Source of the DNA: Acidimicrobiia bacterium UBA4744 | GTDB taxonomy: Bacteria; Actinomycetota; Acidimicrobiia; Spongiisociales; UBA4744 | Direction of reading: 5' to 3' | Length of the DNA: 64,000 bases | Assembly (NCBI GenBank): GCA_002403855.1 | Contig: DHIO01000022.1 | Location: 1-64,000, forward strand | Shown: positions 44,992 through 53,715 of the stretch, piece after piece | Layout of the letters: each line of letters opens with the position of its first letter | How positions within the stretch are numbered: position 1 is the first letter of the stretch | Translations under genes and position numbers: made by a program | Notes under the pieces: model-generated | Told to the model about the DNA's origin: nothing | Databases searched by the model: none | Seen by the model: the letters and a program-made list of their open reading frames with translations, nothing else

Positions 44992-45891
44992 CTACGGTAC
45001 CGGCGCCCACGACGGGCTGTCGTCCTCAGCGGGGTGGTCGGTGAGGCGGATGACGTTGGAGCCGTCGGCGTCCATGACGAAGATCTCCTCGTCGCCGTCG
45101 CGGTCCGAACGGAAAACGATATGAAGCCCATCGGGAGACCAGTCGGAGCAGCAATCTTCGGCGGGGTTGTCGGTGAGGCGGATGACGTTGGAGCCGTCGG
45201 CGTCCATCACGAAGATCTCGAAGTTGTCATCATCGCGATCGGAGGAGAAGGCGATGCGGCTGCCGTCCGGCGACCAGGCGGGGGCATCCTCATTCGCGGG
45301 GTTGTTGGTGAGGTTGCCGACGTTGGAGCCGTCGGCGTCCATCACGAAGACCTCGTAGTTGTCGCCATCACGATCAGAGACAAAGGCGATGCGGTTGCCG
45401 TCCGGCGACCAGACGGGGCTGGTGTCTTCGGCAGGGTTGTCGGTGAGGCGAGCGACGTTGGAGCCGTCGGCGTCCATGACGTAGACCTCTTCGTTGCCGT
45501 CGCGGTTGGAACGAAAGGCGATGCGGTTGCCGTCCGGAGACCAGGAGGGATGTTGGTCACTTGCGGAGCTATTGGTGACGTTGCCGACGTTGGAGCCGTC
45601 GGCATCCATCACGAAGACCTCGGCGCTGCCGTCGCGGAGGGAAGCGAAGACTATGCGACTGCCGTCGGGAGACCAGTCCGGAAAGCCGTCGGCAGCGGAG
45701 TTGTTGGTGAGGTTGCCGACGTTGGAGCCGTCGGCATCCATTACGTAGACCTCGACGTTGCCGTCGCGGTCGGAGTCGAAAGCGATCTTGCCGGAGAACT
45801 CCGAGGCGTCACCCCGACCATCGCCGCACGCAGCCGCAAGGAGGGCCAAGCCAAGCAACGTGGTGCAGATCCGAAGCAGCTTCGTCGTCAT
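44992..45891 (-). CDS. TolB-like PD40 beta-propeller lipoprotein
   Basis: 299 residues. Signal and lipobox 'LLGLALLAAACGDG', then six repeats of 44-45 residues, each containing 'YVMDADGSNV' (or EVFVMDADGSN), a Thr-containing turn 'LTDNPAED' and 'PxWSPDGxRIAFxSxRDGD'. Six blades would form a small beta-propeller. Relatives (PD40/WD40-like, TolB-type) bind peptides or proteins in the periplasm or cell surface. Repeats are nearly identical at DNA level. Confidence 0.9.
   Translation of the reverse strand: MTTKLLRICTTLLGLALLAAACGDGRGDASEFSGKIAFDSDRDGNVEVYVMDADGSNVGNLTNNSAADGFPDWSPDGSRIVFASLRDGSAEVFVMDADGSNVGNVTNSSASDQHPSWSPDGNRIAFRSNRDGNEEVYVMDADGSNVARLTDNPAEDTSPVWSPDGNRIAFVSDRDGDNYEVFVMDADGSNVGNLTNNPANEDAPAWSPDGSRIAFSSDRDDDNFEIFVMDADGSNVIRLTDNPAEDCCSDWSPDGLHIVFRSDRDGDEEIFVMDADGSNVIRLTDHPAEDDSPSWAPVP
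45053..45790 (-). repeat. Six in-frame near-identical tandem repeats inside the PD40 gene
   Basis: The motif ACGTTGGAGCCGTCGGC starts at 45053, 45185, 45320, 45455, 45587 and 45719, so the unit is 132 or 135 bases (44-45 codons). The tandem array encodes the propeller blades and could change length by recombination or slippage. It is not a CRISPR array: the units are contiguous and coding. Confidence 0.9.
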
Positions 45892-46189
45892 GGATCGCCT
45901 CCCCTTTCATCACCGTCAACATCTTCCCGCTCAGGGAATCATCGCGCACTCGAGGGAGGGTCTGCACGGCTTCCTCGACAGCGCAACAGGGCCGATACAG
46001 GGCAAACGGCCCGACGAGCCGCCTTTGCCCTCTGAGGGCACTGCCTCGGCCCTCGTGCACACCGGCGGAGCCATGCTTGATCCGAATGCGATGGTTGCCG
46101 TGTCCCTGGGGTTTGGGCAGCCTCCGTCTGTGGCGACGGGACCGCGCCTTCTCGAAGGGTCGCCCAACCGATCAGCAGCGGCCTCGGTC

Positions 46190-46813
46190 CTACCGGCCGG
46201 GTTCGGCCAGATCCTTCGCCGTTCTCAGGGCCGCCCGCAGCACCACCCCCACAAACAAACGCACCAGCCACCAGTAGCGGCCGAACCTGCTTCGGGACTC
46301 CTCATCGGTGCCGGCGGTCCGGGCCTCGTAGCTCAGAAGGGTGCGGCCCTCCCCGTAGCTGCGCATCGAGAACCCAGCGGCGATCTTGGCGAACCCCGCT
46401 TCGGCGAACGCAGCGAACTCGTCGGGCGGCACCCGCTTCCATTCGATCTGCGGCTGCCACACCTTGCCGACGGCCCCGAACACCAACTCGCGTGGGGGTG
46501 CCTCTCCCAGCGGGACCCATCCCTCCAGAAGCGCTGGATCAACAGATTCCTCGAAGAAATCGGCGAGCCGCATGGCTGGAGGCGGAGGAGTTGGCGGCTC
46601 TCTCCGTATCCATCGGCCGATACGGTCGGGCAGCATGCGCACGAACATCGCCGCGTCCATCAAAGGAGAGTGGATACTGAGGAAGTCCATCTCCCGGACC
46701 GTCCTATACACAACCTCGGGTGGAGCGTCGATTACCCCATGCTCGACGATCGTTTCATCGAAAAGGGGAAGGAACTCATCGATCAACATCCCCGGGTGAC
46801 TCTCGCTGGTCAT
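46190..46813 (-). CDS. SRPBCC-like protein
   Basis: 207 residues from the ATG at 46813 with GGTGGAG upstream. 'HGVIDAPPEVVYRTVREMDF' is the usual start of a START/SRPBCC domain, followed by long loops, 'PPRELVFGAVGKVWQPQIEW' and a hydrophobic C-terminal helix 'WWLVRLFVGVVLRAALRTA' that may be a membrane anchor. Ligand unknown. The 298 bases after it (45892-46189) carry nothing I can identify. Confidence 0.7.
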   Translation of the reverse strand: MTSESHPGMLIDEFLPLFDETIVEHGVIDAPPEVVYRTVREMDFLSIHSPLMDAAMFVRMLPDRIGRWIRREPPTPPPPAMRLADFFEESVDPALLEGWVPLGEAPPRELVFGAVGKVWQPQIEWKRVPPDEFAAFAEAGFAKIAAGFSMRSYGEGRTLLSYEARTAGTDEESRSRFGRYWWLVRLFVGVVLRAALRTAKDLAEPGR

Positions 46814-46954
46814 CGTCTCCACCTTCCTCGGCCGTACGGCGGGCCGTTCCACCTCAATCATGCCGCAAATCCGGCCCACCTGCCGCAGCGGCCCGCTCCC
46901 CTGCCGGCGGGCAGCTCAGTCCCCACAGCGCCCGCGGCGCTCCTTTGCTTTCGG

Positions 46955-46971
46955 TCCTGTCTTCGACAGGA
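46955..46971 (-). terminator. Terminator-like hairpin after the 46978 gene
   Basis: TCCTGTC-TTC-GACAGGA, a perfect 7-base stem, lies 7 bases past the stop of the minus-strand lipoprotein gene. The same core stem CCTGTC/GACAGG occurs at 15772-15789. Confidence 0.5.
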
Positions 46972-46977
46972 TCCCTC

Positions 46978-48432
46978 CTAGGGCACGTACACCGGGAGAG
47001 TGGTGACTCGAAAAGTGCCGTCGTCGGCGACGACCGCGAAGGGGAATTGGGTTTCCGGTGGAGAGCCCGCTTCGTCTCCACAGCAGGGACCTCGGGTGAA
47101 GAGCTCGCCGCCGGGCGTCTCCAACTCCACCCAGAACTGGTAGGTGCCGTTGGTGATCAAACCAGACACCACACTTCGAATTCGTAGGTCACAGACCAAC
47201 TGATGGCACGCTGCCTCCAAGAGGGCGACACGGTCCGTAGAATCGATCCCCGGGTTCCAGTCGATCACCTCGTCGAAACCGCCTGCGTACAAATCGGATG
47301 CTGTGGGGTAGTCGCCGGTATGCATGGAGTTCAGGAACACTTCCAAGGTGGCCACGGCCGATCGCACTTGGGGTGTGTCGGGAAGCCCAACAGGCTCTCT
47401 GGTGGGTAGGTCGAGAAACGATGCGTTCACCCACCCGAGCTCGGTCAGTCGCCACGTCCCACCGTCAGTCGCCAGGGCGGATTCGTCGGTCACCCTGACG
47501 ACGGCGCCCGGCGCCAGCTCACCTGTCCGGAAGTACTCGACTCCGGGGCCGGCCCGCACGTTGAGGGTGTCACCGGCGGGCACATCGGCCACTGTTGCCG
47601 TCAGCGCCGACTCGGCCAGGACTCCCTCGAGGGTGCACTGGTTCGGATACCACCTGGCCAGTTCGGGACTACAACCGCCGTGGGTGAGCACACCTGCGTT
47701 CACCAACAGCATTCCTTCCCAGGTTGCACGCGACGAGATGCCCTCACAGGCGGATTCGCCCCAGCACAGCGTCGACCGGTCGAGCCCGAGCACCTCTGGA
47801 TGGTGGAACACAGTCGCCTCCAAAGGATCCAGAAAGGAGAAGAGCTGATGTGACGTCCCGGCCCGGCTACCCGGATCCCATCGCTCGTCCCCTATTCGGA
47901 AGTCGACGTGGGCAATCCCATCCGCGTCGATCTCGGCGACCACCTCGATCTGATCAGCCTCAGGAACGAAATCGAAACCCGTCGACAGCCCGAAGGCCCG
48001 TTCCGCCGGAGTCATGCCAACCACCAGCGCCGACAACGCCTGCTCGAGCGTTGGAGTCTCGTCACCGGGCCGGTACACCGGATAGAGCCAGGTGCCCGTG
48101 TCGAAATTGCAGATCGCGTAATGGGTGAGCACCGTATCGGAAGGCTGCATCATCTCTGCATCGAGACACTGCGACGTGACCGCAGTCGTCGTGGTAGTCA
48201 TCGGTACGGACGTCGAAGTCGTAGACGTTGCGGCTGTGGACGGCGCGGACCCGGCGTCGGCGCCGGATCGAGGCGTCGATGCTCCAGTCGACGAAGCAGA
48301 CCCGGGCGCTTCCCCACCGACCTCCGACTCACACGCCACGAGCGTCAACAACGCGCCGAGCAATAGCGTGGCGGACCTCACCCAACCATTCACCGATCGA
48401 TCCCTGTGGCTCACCTCTCTCAGACGTTTCAT
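46978..48432 (-). CDS. Multidomain lipoprotein: GerMN-like, SH3b and NTF2-like regions
   Basis: 484 residues from the ATG at 48432 (GGGAAGGG upstream). Lipobox 'LLLGALLTLVACESEVGG', then a Ser/Thr-rich linker. Residues about 95-190: GerMN-type fold ('ETPTLEQALSALVVGMTPAE', 'VVAEIDADGIAHVDFRIG'), known from spore-germination and LpqB-like proteins. Residues about 275-345: SH3b domain ('GDTLNVRAGPGVEYFRTGEL'), which usually binds cell-wall peptides. The C-terminus resembles an NTF2-like domain. I infer a cell-envelope protein; the combination is unusual in my experience. Confidence 0.75.
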   Translation of the reverse strand: MKRLREVSHRDRSVNGWVRSATLLLGALLTLVACESEVGGEAPGSASSTGASTPRSGADAGSAPSTAATSTTSTSVPMTTTTTAVTSQCLDAEMMQPSDTVLTHYAICNFDTGTWLYPVYRPGDETPTLEQALSALVVGMTPAERAFGLSTGFDFVPEADQIEVVAEIDADGIAHVDFRIGDERWDPGSRAGTSHQLFSFLDPLEATVFHHPEVLGLDRSTLCWGESACEGISSRATWEGMLLVNAGVLTHGGCSPELARWYPNQCTLEGVLAESALTATVADVPAGDTLNVRAGPGVEYFRTGELAPGAVVRVTDESALATDGGTWRLTELGWVNASFLDLPTREPVGLPDTPQVRSAVATLEVFLNSMHTGDYPTASDLYAGGFDEVIDWNPGIDSTDRVALLEAACHQLVCDLRIRSVVSGLITNGTYQFWVELETPGGELFTRGPCCGDEAGSPPETQFPFAVVADDGTFRVTTLPVYVP

Positions 48433-48743
48433 CGACCCTTCCCGGTTCCCGGACCAGCCAACCACAGAGTATGGAGACTGCCGCCGCCGCCTGAAAGACG
48501 ACCACTGAGACCGTGACGGCGACGCTGTTCGGCACAAGCACTTCTTCGATGAAGTGTGCGGAGGTAGAAGCCACGTCAGCTCCGCCATGTCGCGATAGAA
48601 CTCCTCACCATAGCCCCGACCACGTGCACTCAATGATCGGGATTTGGCGCCGTGTGGTCTGCTCCGGGTATCTTGTCTTGCGGGATGGTGCGCAGGTCAG
48701 GCTTCTGTGGTGTGCGGCGCCGGCCTGGTGAAGGGAGGCCGCA
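48433..48743. other. 311-base intergenic region
   Basis: Divergent region between the lipoprotein gene and the aldehyde dehydrogenase stub. A plain purine-rich ribosome site (GAAGGGAGG) precedes 48744; I identify no other element with confidence. Confidence 0.4.
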
Positions 48744-49016
48744 ATGAACAAGGCTGAGCAAACCATGGTTGACGAGTTCCATGGCCTCTCCTCAGCTGTG
48801 TGGACCTCCAACCCGGCGCGGTCCCACCGGTTGTCGGGTGAACTGCGAGCCGGGACCGTGTCGGTGAGCAACGTCGATCAGGCCGACATCTCGGCCCCGT
48901 TCGGCGGATTCAAGCAGTCCGGTTTCGGCGGCAAGGTCAAGTCGTTGTGGGCGATCAACGAGTACGCCAACAACCACGTGGATCAACATCGGCAGGAGAG
49001 GACGCCGACGCAATGA
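48744..49016 (+). pseudogene. Aldehyde dehydrogenase, C-terminal stub with its own start
   Basis: 90 codons. After an unrelated head 'MNKAEQTMVDEFHG' the sequence matches the C-terminal end of betaine-aldehyde-type dehydrogenases: 'LSSAVWTSNPARSHRLSGEL', 'RAGTVSVSNVDQADISAPFG', 'GFKQSGFGGKVKSLWAINEY'. The catalytic domain is missing (the intact enzymes are about 480-500 residues). It keeps a ribosome site and its TGA overlaps the ATG of the next gene (ATGA at 49013-49016), so it may be translated and may couple expression of the DUF308-DUF389 protein. Confidence 0.8.
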
Positions 49017-50605
49017 AGGACCACGAGCTCCCCGAGGGCGACGTCACGCTCCGCGAGCAGGATGCCGAGCCGGGCATCGACCGGCATGCCATCTGGAAGG
49101 GTCTGCAACGGCCCGCGGCATTGCGCGGCCTGGCGGTGCTGGTCGTCGGGGTCGTTGCGCTGGCCGCTCCTCAACTATCCGCCTGGCTGCTGTCGTTGCT
49201 CATCGGCATTGCCCTGCTCGTCGCCGGCGGAACCGACACTGTGGCTGCGTTGCGGAGCCGCCCCGTGGCGAGGGCCGATCTGGGCCGGGGGGTGCTCCTG
49301 CTCGGAGGCGGGACGGCGCTGCTCGCCCTGCGCCGGATCGGTGTAGGCGCTGTGGCAGGGCTGGTCGGCGGCGTCATCGCCATGCGGGGCGTCCTCGATC
49401 TCGTCCGGGTGGCCACCCAACAGGACGTCGAGGATCGCGGTTGGCAGGTGTTGCGCGGCGTAGCTCAAGTACTTCTCGGCGCCCTCATCGCCGTCTCCGA
49501 AGGTGACCTGCTCCTCTTTCTGGTCGCGTTGATGGCGATCGTGTGGATCATCGCCGGCGGCGTGGCGCTCGCCGAAGAGGTGTCCGTCGCCGACACCGGG
49601 AACGTGGTGCTCGACTGGCTGCACCACCGCGACATGGGCCCGGAGGAACGCAGCGCCGTCATCAACAAGGTGATCTTCGAGGGCGAGGCCGCCCGGGGCA
49701 GGATCTCCCGGTTCATCGCTTTGATGGCGTTCTCCACGGCCATTGCCACGTTTGGCATCAACGCGGACTCCACTGCGGTGGTCATCGGCGCCATGCTGAT
49801 CGCGCCGCTGATGACTCCGATCATGGCCACGTCGGCATCGATGCTTATGGGTTGGCCGAAGCGGGCGACCCGGTCGCTGTTCCTGGTGGCGGGTGGAATT
49901 GCCGTCGCCGTCGCCGGATCGTGGCTCCTTTCGCGTTACTTCCCGGTGCTCGAAGTCACGGCCAACTCGCAGATCCTGAGCCGGGTGTCGCCGAACACGG
50001 TGGACTTGATGATTGCCTTTGCGGCCGGTGCCGCCGGCGCGTTCGCGCTTTCCCGGCCCGACGTTTCCGATTCGCTGCCCGGCGTGGCGATCGCGGTAGC
50101 GTTGGTCCCGCCGTTGACGGTGATCGGGATCACCCTCGAGGCGGGGGAGCTCGAGTTCGCGATGGGGGCGACCTTGCTGTTCTTCACGAACCTGGTGGGG
50201 GTGATCCTGGCAGCGGGGGTCACGTTCGTCTTCGTCGGTTTGTCCCCGTGGTTCCATCTCGAAGCGAACCAGCGCGAGATCAATCGCTCGTTCGCCACTG
50301 TGGGCGTAGCGTTGCTATTGATCGCGATCCCGCTCTCGATGGCCGGCGATGAGGTGTTCACGGCGGTGACCAATCAGGGCACGGCGAGCACCGTCGTCGA
50401 AGAGTGGCTCGAGTCTGCTCCGGGGTATCGGACGGTTTCGGTCGCGATCCGAGGGAGCGAGGCCGAGGTGGCGGTCGTGGGATCCGGCCCGCTGCCGGCG
50501 CCGGAGAGCCTGGCCGCCGGCTTTGCCGCCGAGTTCGACCGTGAGATCACAGTCGACCTGTCGGTGATTCCGGAGGAACGGTTCGAGGTGACCGGCGAGC
50601 CGTGA
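49013..50605 (+). CDS. DUF308 (HdeD-like)-DUF389 fusion membrane protein
   Basis: 530 residues from ATG 49013. Residues about 35-205 contain six membrane helices of the HdeD/DUF308 type ('LVVGVVALAAPQLSAWLLSL', 'LLIGIALLVAGGTDTVAAL', 'VLLGALIAVSEGDLLLFL'). Then DUF389: 'STAVVIGAMLIAPLMTPIMA', 'GVAIAVALVPPLTVIGITLE', and a C-terminal soluble domain. HdeD is an acid-resistance protein of enterobacteria; function in this fusion is unknown. A stand-alone DUF389 paralogue is at 14530-15582. Coupled by ATGA to the aldehyde dehydrogenase stub. Confidence 0.87.
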   Translation: MKDHELPEGDVTLREQDAEPGIDRHAIWKGLQRPAALRGLAVLVVGVVALAAPQLSAWLLSLLIGIALLVAGGTDTVAALRSRPVARADLGRGVLLLGGGTALLALRRIGVGAVAGLVGGVIAMRGVLDLVRVATQQDVEDRGWQVLRGVAQVLLGALIAVSEGDLLLFLVALMAIVWIIAGGVALAEEVSVADTGNVVLDWLHHRDMGPEERSAVINKVIFEGEAARGRISRFIALMAFSTAIATFGINADSTAVVIGAMLIAPLMTPIMATSASMLMGWPKRATRSLFLVAGGIAVAVAGSWLLSRYFPVLEVTANSQILSRVSPNTVDLMIAFAAGAAGAFALSRPDVSDSLPGVAIAVALVPPLTVIGITLEAGELEFAMGATLLFFTNLVGVILAAGVTFVFVGLSPWFHLEANQREINRSFATVGVALLLIAIPLSMAGDEVFTAVTNQGTASTVVEEWLESAPGYRTVSVAIRGSEAEVAVVGSGPLPAPESLAAGFAAEFDREITVDLSVIPEERFEVTGEP

Positions 50606-50611
50606 CGGCGG

Positions 50612-50777
50612 TTACCGCAGCCAGATCGCAGCGTTCGACAGCACCGGCTCGCCGCGTTTCTCGGTAGTGACCGACAAGTCGACGGCCTTCGCGGCGCCCG
50701 GCGGGGCGCCGTTGGGGACGGTGTTGCGGAGGGTGCAGCTGCCGTATCGGTTCTTCGGACCTATCCCCACCACCGCT
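50612..50777 (-). pseudogene. Gene tail of unknown family
   Basis: A protein-like frame of about 54 codons ends at TAA (50612-50614): 'NRYGSCTLRNTVPNGAPPGA' and 'DLSVTTEKRGEPVLSNAAIW'. The frame is closed upstream by a stop, and no ribosome site precedes its first GTG. It reads like the C-terminal end of an enzyme whose remainder is gone; I cannot name it. Confidence 0.35.
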
Positions 50778-50872
50778 CACCGATACCCCTCACCGTGTGA
50801 ACTCAACGACCCCGCCGATCCTCAAGGATCCTCCGGATGGCGCCGTACGCGCCTCTCTAGCATGAACGGGCT

Positions 50873-51397
50873 ATGAGGGCGCTCGTTGTGTTCCTGGCGC
50901 TTTCGCTGTTGCCGGCCGCGCTAGCCGCCCCGGTCGATCCCGGTCAGGGCTTCGCCCCGGTCGAAGACGCGATGGAAGCGCACAGGGTGCTTGGTGTGAG
51001 TGTCGCGATTGTCGACGACTTCGAAGTCGTGAACGCCCGCGGTTCCGGATTCGCCGAGCCGGGTCGTCCCATAAAGACCGACACCCTGTTCCAGGCCGCT
51101 TCCCTCAGCAAGCCGATGTCGGCGGTCGTGGCTGCCGCAGCAGCGCAGGAAGGTCTGGTCGATCTCGACGCCGACGTGGCCGGGATGCTATCGAGTTGGC
51201 GGCTTCCTCCGATGCCCTGTGCCGGGCCGATCACGCTGCGCATGCTGTTCGCCCACCGGGCGGGAACCAACGTCGGCGGCTTCCCCGGGTACCGTCTCGA
51301 TGAGCAGTTACCGGGTCTCCCCCGGATTCTCAACGGGGTCCGTGGGCATGGTCAACGCGGGACCGGCCCGCACCTACGCAAGGAGAGACCTCGATAG
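50873..51397 (+). pseudogene. Serine beta-lactamase-like (class C) gene, 5' part only
   Basis: 174 codons. Signal peptide 'LVVFLALSLLPAALAAPVDP', then the beta-lactamase/penicillin-binding fold start: 'EDAMEAHRVLGVSVAIVDDF', and the SxxK nucleophile motif in 'LFQAASLSKPMSAVVAAAAA'. The protein ends after 'RAGTNVGGFPGYRLDEQLPG' in unrelated residues, so the YxN and KTG motifs of about 230 missing residues are absent. Homology ends near 51,340. The stop is 11 bases before the convergent lipoprotein gene's end. Confidence 0.75.
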
Positions 51398-51408
51398 CGC
51401 TACCGTTG

Positions 51409-52143
51409 TCAGTCGGGGATGTCGACCGTTCCCGACACGTTGCTATGCCTGATGTCGCCGCTGCCGTCATCGCGGACTACGAAATCACCCCCGACGTCGC
51501 TGACCCTGATACCTCCAGAGCCGTCAGATCCGATCCGGACGTCACCACCCACGTCGGCGACCGAAATATCCCCCGAACCGTCTACTTCGATCTCCACCGT
51601 TCCGGCGACATCTCGCAGGTCAAGACCACCCGAACCATCGTCGACCACTACCACATCCCCTCTGACGCCCGCCACATCGACTTCACCGGATCCATCGGTG
51701 ATCCGAACCCCGGCCACGTCACGGATGTCGACACTGCCGCTGCCATCGTCGATCTCCACTAACACGGAATCGGGGACCGTGACCCTCACGTCGAACTGGC
51801 TGTTGCCGTCGGGGGTTCTTGCCTCGATCACGATCTCGGAACCGCTGGTAGTCACTTCGAATTGAATCTCCGCCAGGTCGCCGGCATTCGACGCACAGGC
51901 GGTGCCCTCAGCGTCAATTCCGGTCGCGTCGGGTTGGCCTTTCACGTCCAGGCTGCCCGCCTCGGCAACGATCCGCACGGTGCTGATTCCTTCCGCAGCA
52001 GCAGTGGCGGAACGTCCCGCAGTCTCGTCACAGGGCAGAACATCACAACCCACCAACAGCACCGACATCATGACAAGGGCAGCGACCGGGACCCACGCCG
52101 GTTTGCCGCGCGGCCCGAGGTCTACCCGATTCTGGGACAGCAC
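51409..52143 (-). CDS. DUF4097/DUF2807-like beta-helix lipoprotein
   Basis: 244 residues from a GTG at 52143 with AAGGAGGGG upstream. Lipobox 'ALVMMSVLLVGCDVLPC'. The body has tandem short strands in the pattern 'DDGSGSVDIRDVAGV', 'TDGSGEVDVAGVRGDV', 'VDGSGDISVADVGGDV', typical of a right-handed beta-helix. It is the third such lipoprotein in the window (21814, 22525, 51409). Role unknown. Confidence 0.82.
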   Translation of the reverse strand: MLSQNRVDLGPRGKPAWVPVAALVMMSVLLVGCDVLPCDETAGRSATAAAEGISTVRIVAEAGSLDVKGQPDATGIDAEGTACASNAGDLAEIQFEVTTSGSEIVIEARTPDGNSQFDVRVTVPDSVLVEIDDGSGSVDIRDVAGVRITDGSGEVDVAGVRGDVVVVDDGSGGLDLRDVAGTVEIEVDGSGDISVADVGGDVRIGSDGSGGIRVSDVGGDFVVRDDGSGDIRHSNVSGTVDIPD

Positions 52144-52399
52144 TTTCCCCTCCTTCCCTCTGCTCCTAGAAACCGTACGATCCCGATCCGGGCGGTGGTA
52201 GGGCACCAAGTCATCAAAGACGGCACCTTTGGGTCCCCTGTGGCTTCGTCCCGATCCGCGTCATCAGACTGCGTTCCGCAATGCACGCGAGCCGTCCGAG
52301 CACTCCAAGCCCCGCCCTACATGGGGACGGCCGTCGACAGGTGTTCGCAAAGGCCGGTTGGTACTCGCATGGACCGCACCCTACCGGCAGACTAGGTCC

Positions 52400-52933
52400 A
52401 TGGCGGTAGCCGCCCTCTTCACCACGGCCGATGCAACCCCGGATTGCCTGGGCCAAATCCGGAACCTCTTCTTCACCGCCTTCGACGAGACGTTCACGGA
52501 AGAGGATTGGGAGCACACCCTTGGTGGCTGGCATGTTGTAGTCAAAGAGGGCGGAGCGGTTATCGCTCACGCAGCCGTTGTTCCGCGGGTGCTCGAGGTG
52601 GCGGGGTGCCCCTTCTACACGGGGTACGTCGAGGGGGTCGCCACTCATCCCGACAGACAGCGTCAAGGGCTCGGCTCCCAGACGATGGGGGAAGTTTCCC
52701 GACTGCTCCGAAGCGAGTTCGAGATGGGTGCCTTGTCCACCCGTGTCCAGGGTTTCTATGAACGCCTTGGTTGGAAGCGATGGCAGGGACCCACCTATGT
52801 TCGGCAGGGTTCGAGACTGGTCCGTACCGTGAAAGAGGACGCCGGCGTCATGGTCTTGCCGTTCGGGCCCAGCAAGGAGATCGATCTGTCAGCGTCGATC
52901 TCTTGTCAGAGTCGATTGGGCGACGACTGGTAA
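52400..52933 (+). CDS. AAC(2')-like aminoglycoside N-acetyltransferase (GNAT)
   Basis: 177 residues, the length of AAC(2')-Ic of Mycobacterium tuberculosis. Same order of motifs: 'HAAVVPRVLEVAGCPFYTGY', acetyl-CoA pyrophosphate loop 'RQRQGLGS' (R/QxxGxG), 'FEMGALSTRVQGFYERLGW', 'GPTYVRQGSRLVRTVKEDAG' and 'VMVLPFGPSKEIDLSASISC'. AAC(2') acetylates the 2'-amino group of aminoglycosides such as gentamicin; in environmental actinobacteria the true substrate may be a cell-wall or metabolite amine. Start is the ATG at 52400. Divergent from the beta-helix lipoprotein gene. Confidence 0.82.
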   Translation: MAVAALFTTADATPDCLGQIRNLFFTAFDETFTEEDWEHTLGGWHVVVKEGGAVIAHAAVVPRVLEVAGCPFYTGYVEGVATHPDRQRQGLGSQTMGEVSRLLRSEFEMGALSTRVQGFYERLGWKRWQGPTYVRQGSRLVRTVKEDAGVMVLPFGPSKEIDLSASISCQSRLGDDW

Positions 52934-52992
52934 GCAGATTGGGAACTCGACGTCGACGCGACCGTCCGGGCCACTTCGGGGACCATGGGTCG

Positions 52993-53715
52993 CTAGGACT
53001 CGACTTCCCCCCGCATCAGCGGCGGGGCCATGACGCGACCGATGCCGGCGCGATACACCGCTCCGGGTGCGCCGCCCTCCTTCCCCGTGCGGCGCTCGCC
53101 GGTCGGTACCACAAAGCCCTTGGTAGCCAGCACCTTTCGACGGAAGTTGGCCCGGTCGAGCTTCTGGTCCCACACCGCCTCGTAGACGTGCTGAAGCTCT
53201 CCGAGGGTGAAGTCCGGGCCGGCCAGGGTGGTGGCGAGAGTGGTGTACTCCAGCTTCGCCCGCGCTCGTCCGACGGCGGCGTCGAGAACCTCGTGGTGGT
53301 CGAACGCCAAGGGCGCGGCCGCTGCCTCGTCGACGCCGACCCAGTAAGCGGCAGCGGCATCGGTCCCTCCGCTGGGTTCCGCCTGCACGGGCGAGAGGGC
53401 AAGGTAGGCGACCGAAACCACCCGCATGCGGGGGTCACGGTCGACTGCGCCAAAGGTACCGAGCTGTTCGAGGTGCACGCCGGCGAGCTTGCGGCTCGTC
53501 AAGCCGGTCTCTTCGAGCAGTTCGCGCTCGGCGGCGGCGTCGATCGACTCGTCCGGCAGCACGAACCCGCCGGGTAGCGCCCACCATCCGGCAAACGGGT
53601 CGCGGCCACGCTCGATCACGAGCACCTCCAGGCGACTGGTGACGGTCAACACGACGATGTCGACTGTGACGGCGAACGGAGGGAACGAGCGCGGGTCGTA
53701 GTTGGACGATGTCAT
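52993..53715 (-). CDS. Nudix domain-winged helix transcriptional regulator (NrtR-like)
   Basis: 240 residues. Residues 49-72 carry the Nudix box 'GGFVLPDESIDAAAERELLEETGL' in shortened form GxxxxxE...REllEETGL, followed by a C-terminal winged helix ('LDRANFRRKVLATKGFVVP'). NrtR proteins use the Nudix domain as an ADP-ribose sensor and repress NAD biosynthesis/salvage genes. Overlaps pnuC stop/start (ATGA) and follows it, so it probably controls its own operon. I could not identify the operator. Confidence 0.82.
   Translation of the reverse strand: MTSSNYDPRSFPPFAVTVDIVVLTVTSRLEVLVIERGRDPFAGWWALPGGFVLPDESIDAAAERELLEETGLTSRKLAGVHLEQLGTFGAVDRDPRMRVVSVAYLALSPVQAEPSGGTDAAAAYWVGVDEAAAAPLAFDHHEVLDAAVGRARAKLEYTTLATTLAGPDFTLGELQHVYEAVWDQKLDRANFRRKVLATKGFVVPTGERRTGKEGGAPGAVYRAGIGRVMAPPLMRGEVES

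Noticed and set aside
45001..45790. CRISPR-like regular repeats
   Set aside because: The units are contiguous, coding and 132-135 bases long, without unique spacers.
44818..46035. A 405-codon plus-strand open frame with repeated Gly/Val/Asp motifs
   Set aside because: It lies antisense to the PD40 propeller gene, and its repeats are the reverse complement of the blade repeats.
49175..50257. A 360-codon minus-strand open frame
   Set aside because: Antisense to the DUF308-DUF389 fusion, with no domain or ribosome site.
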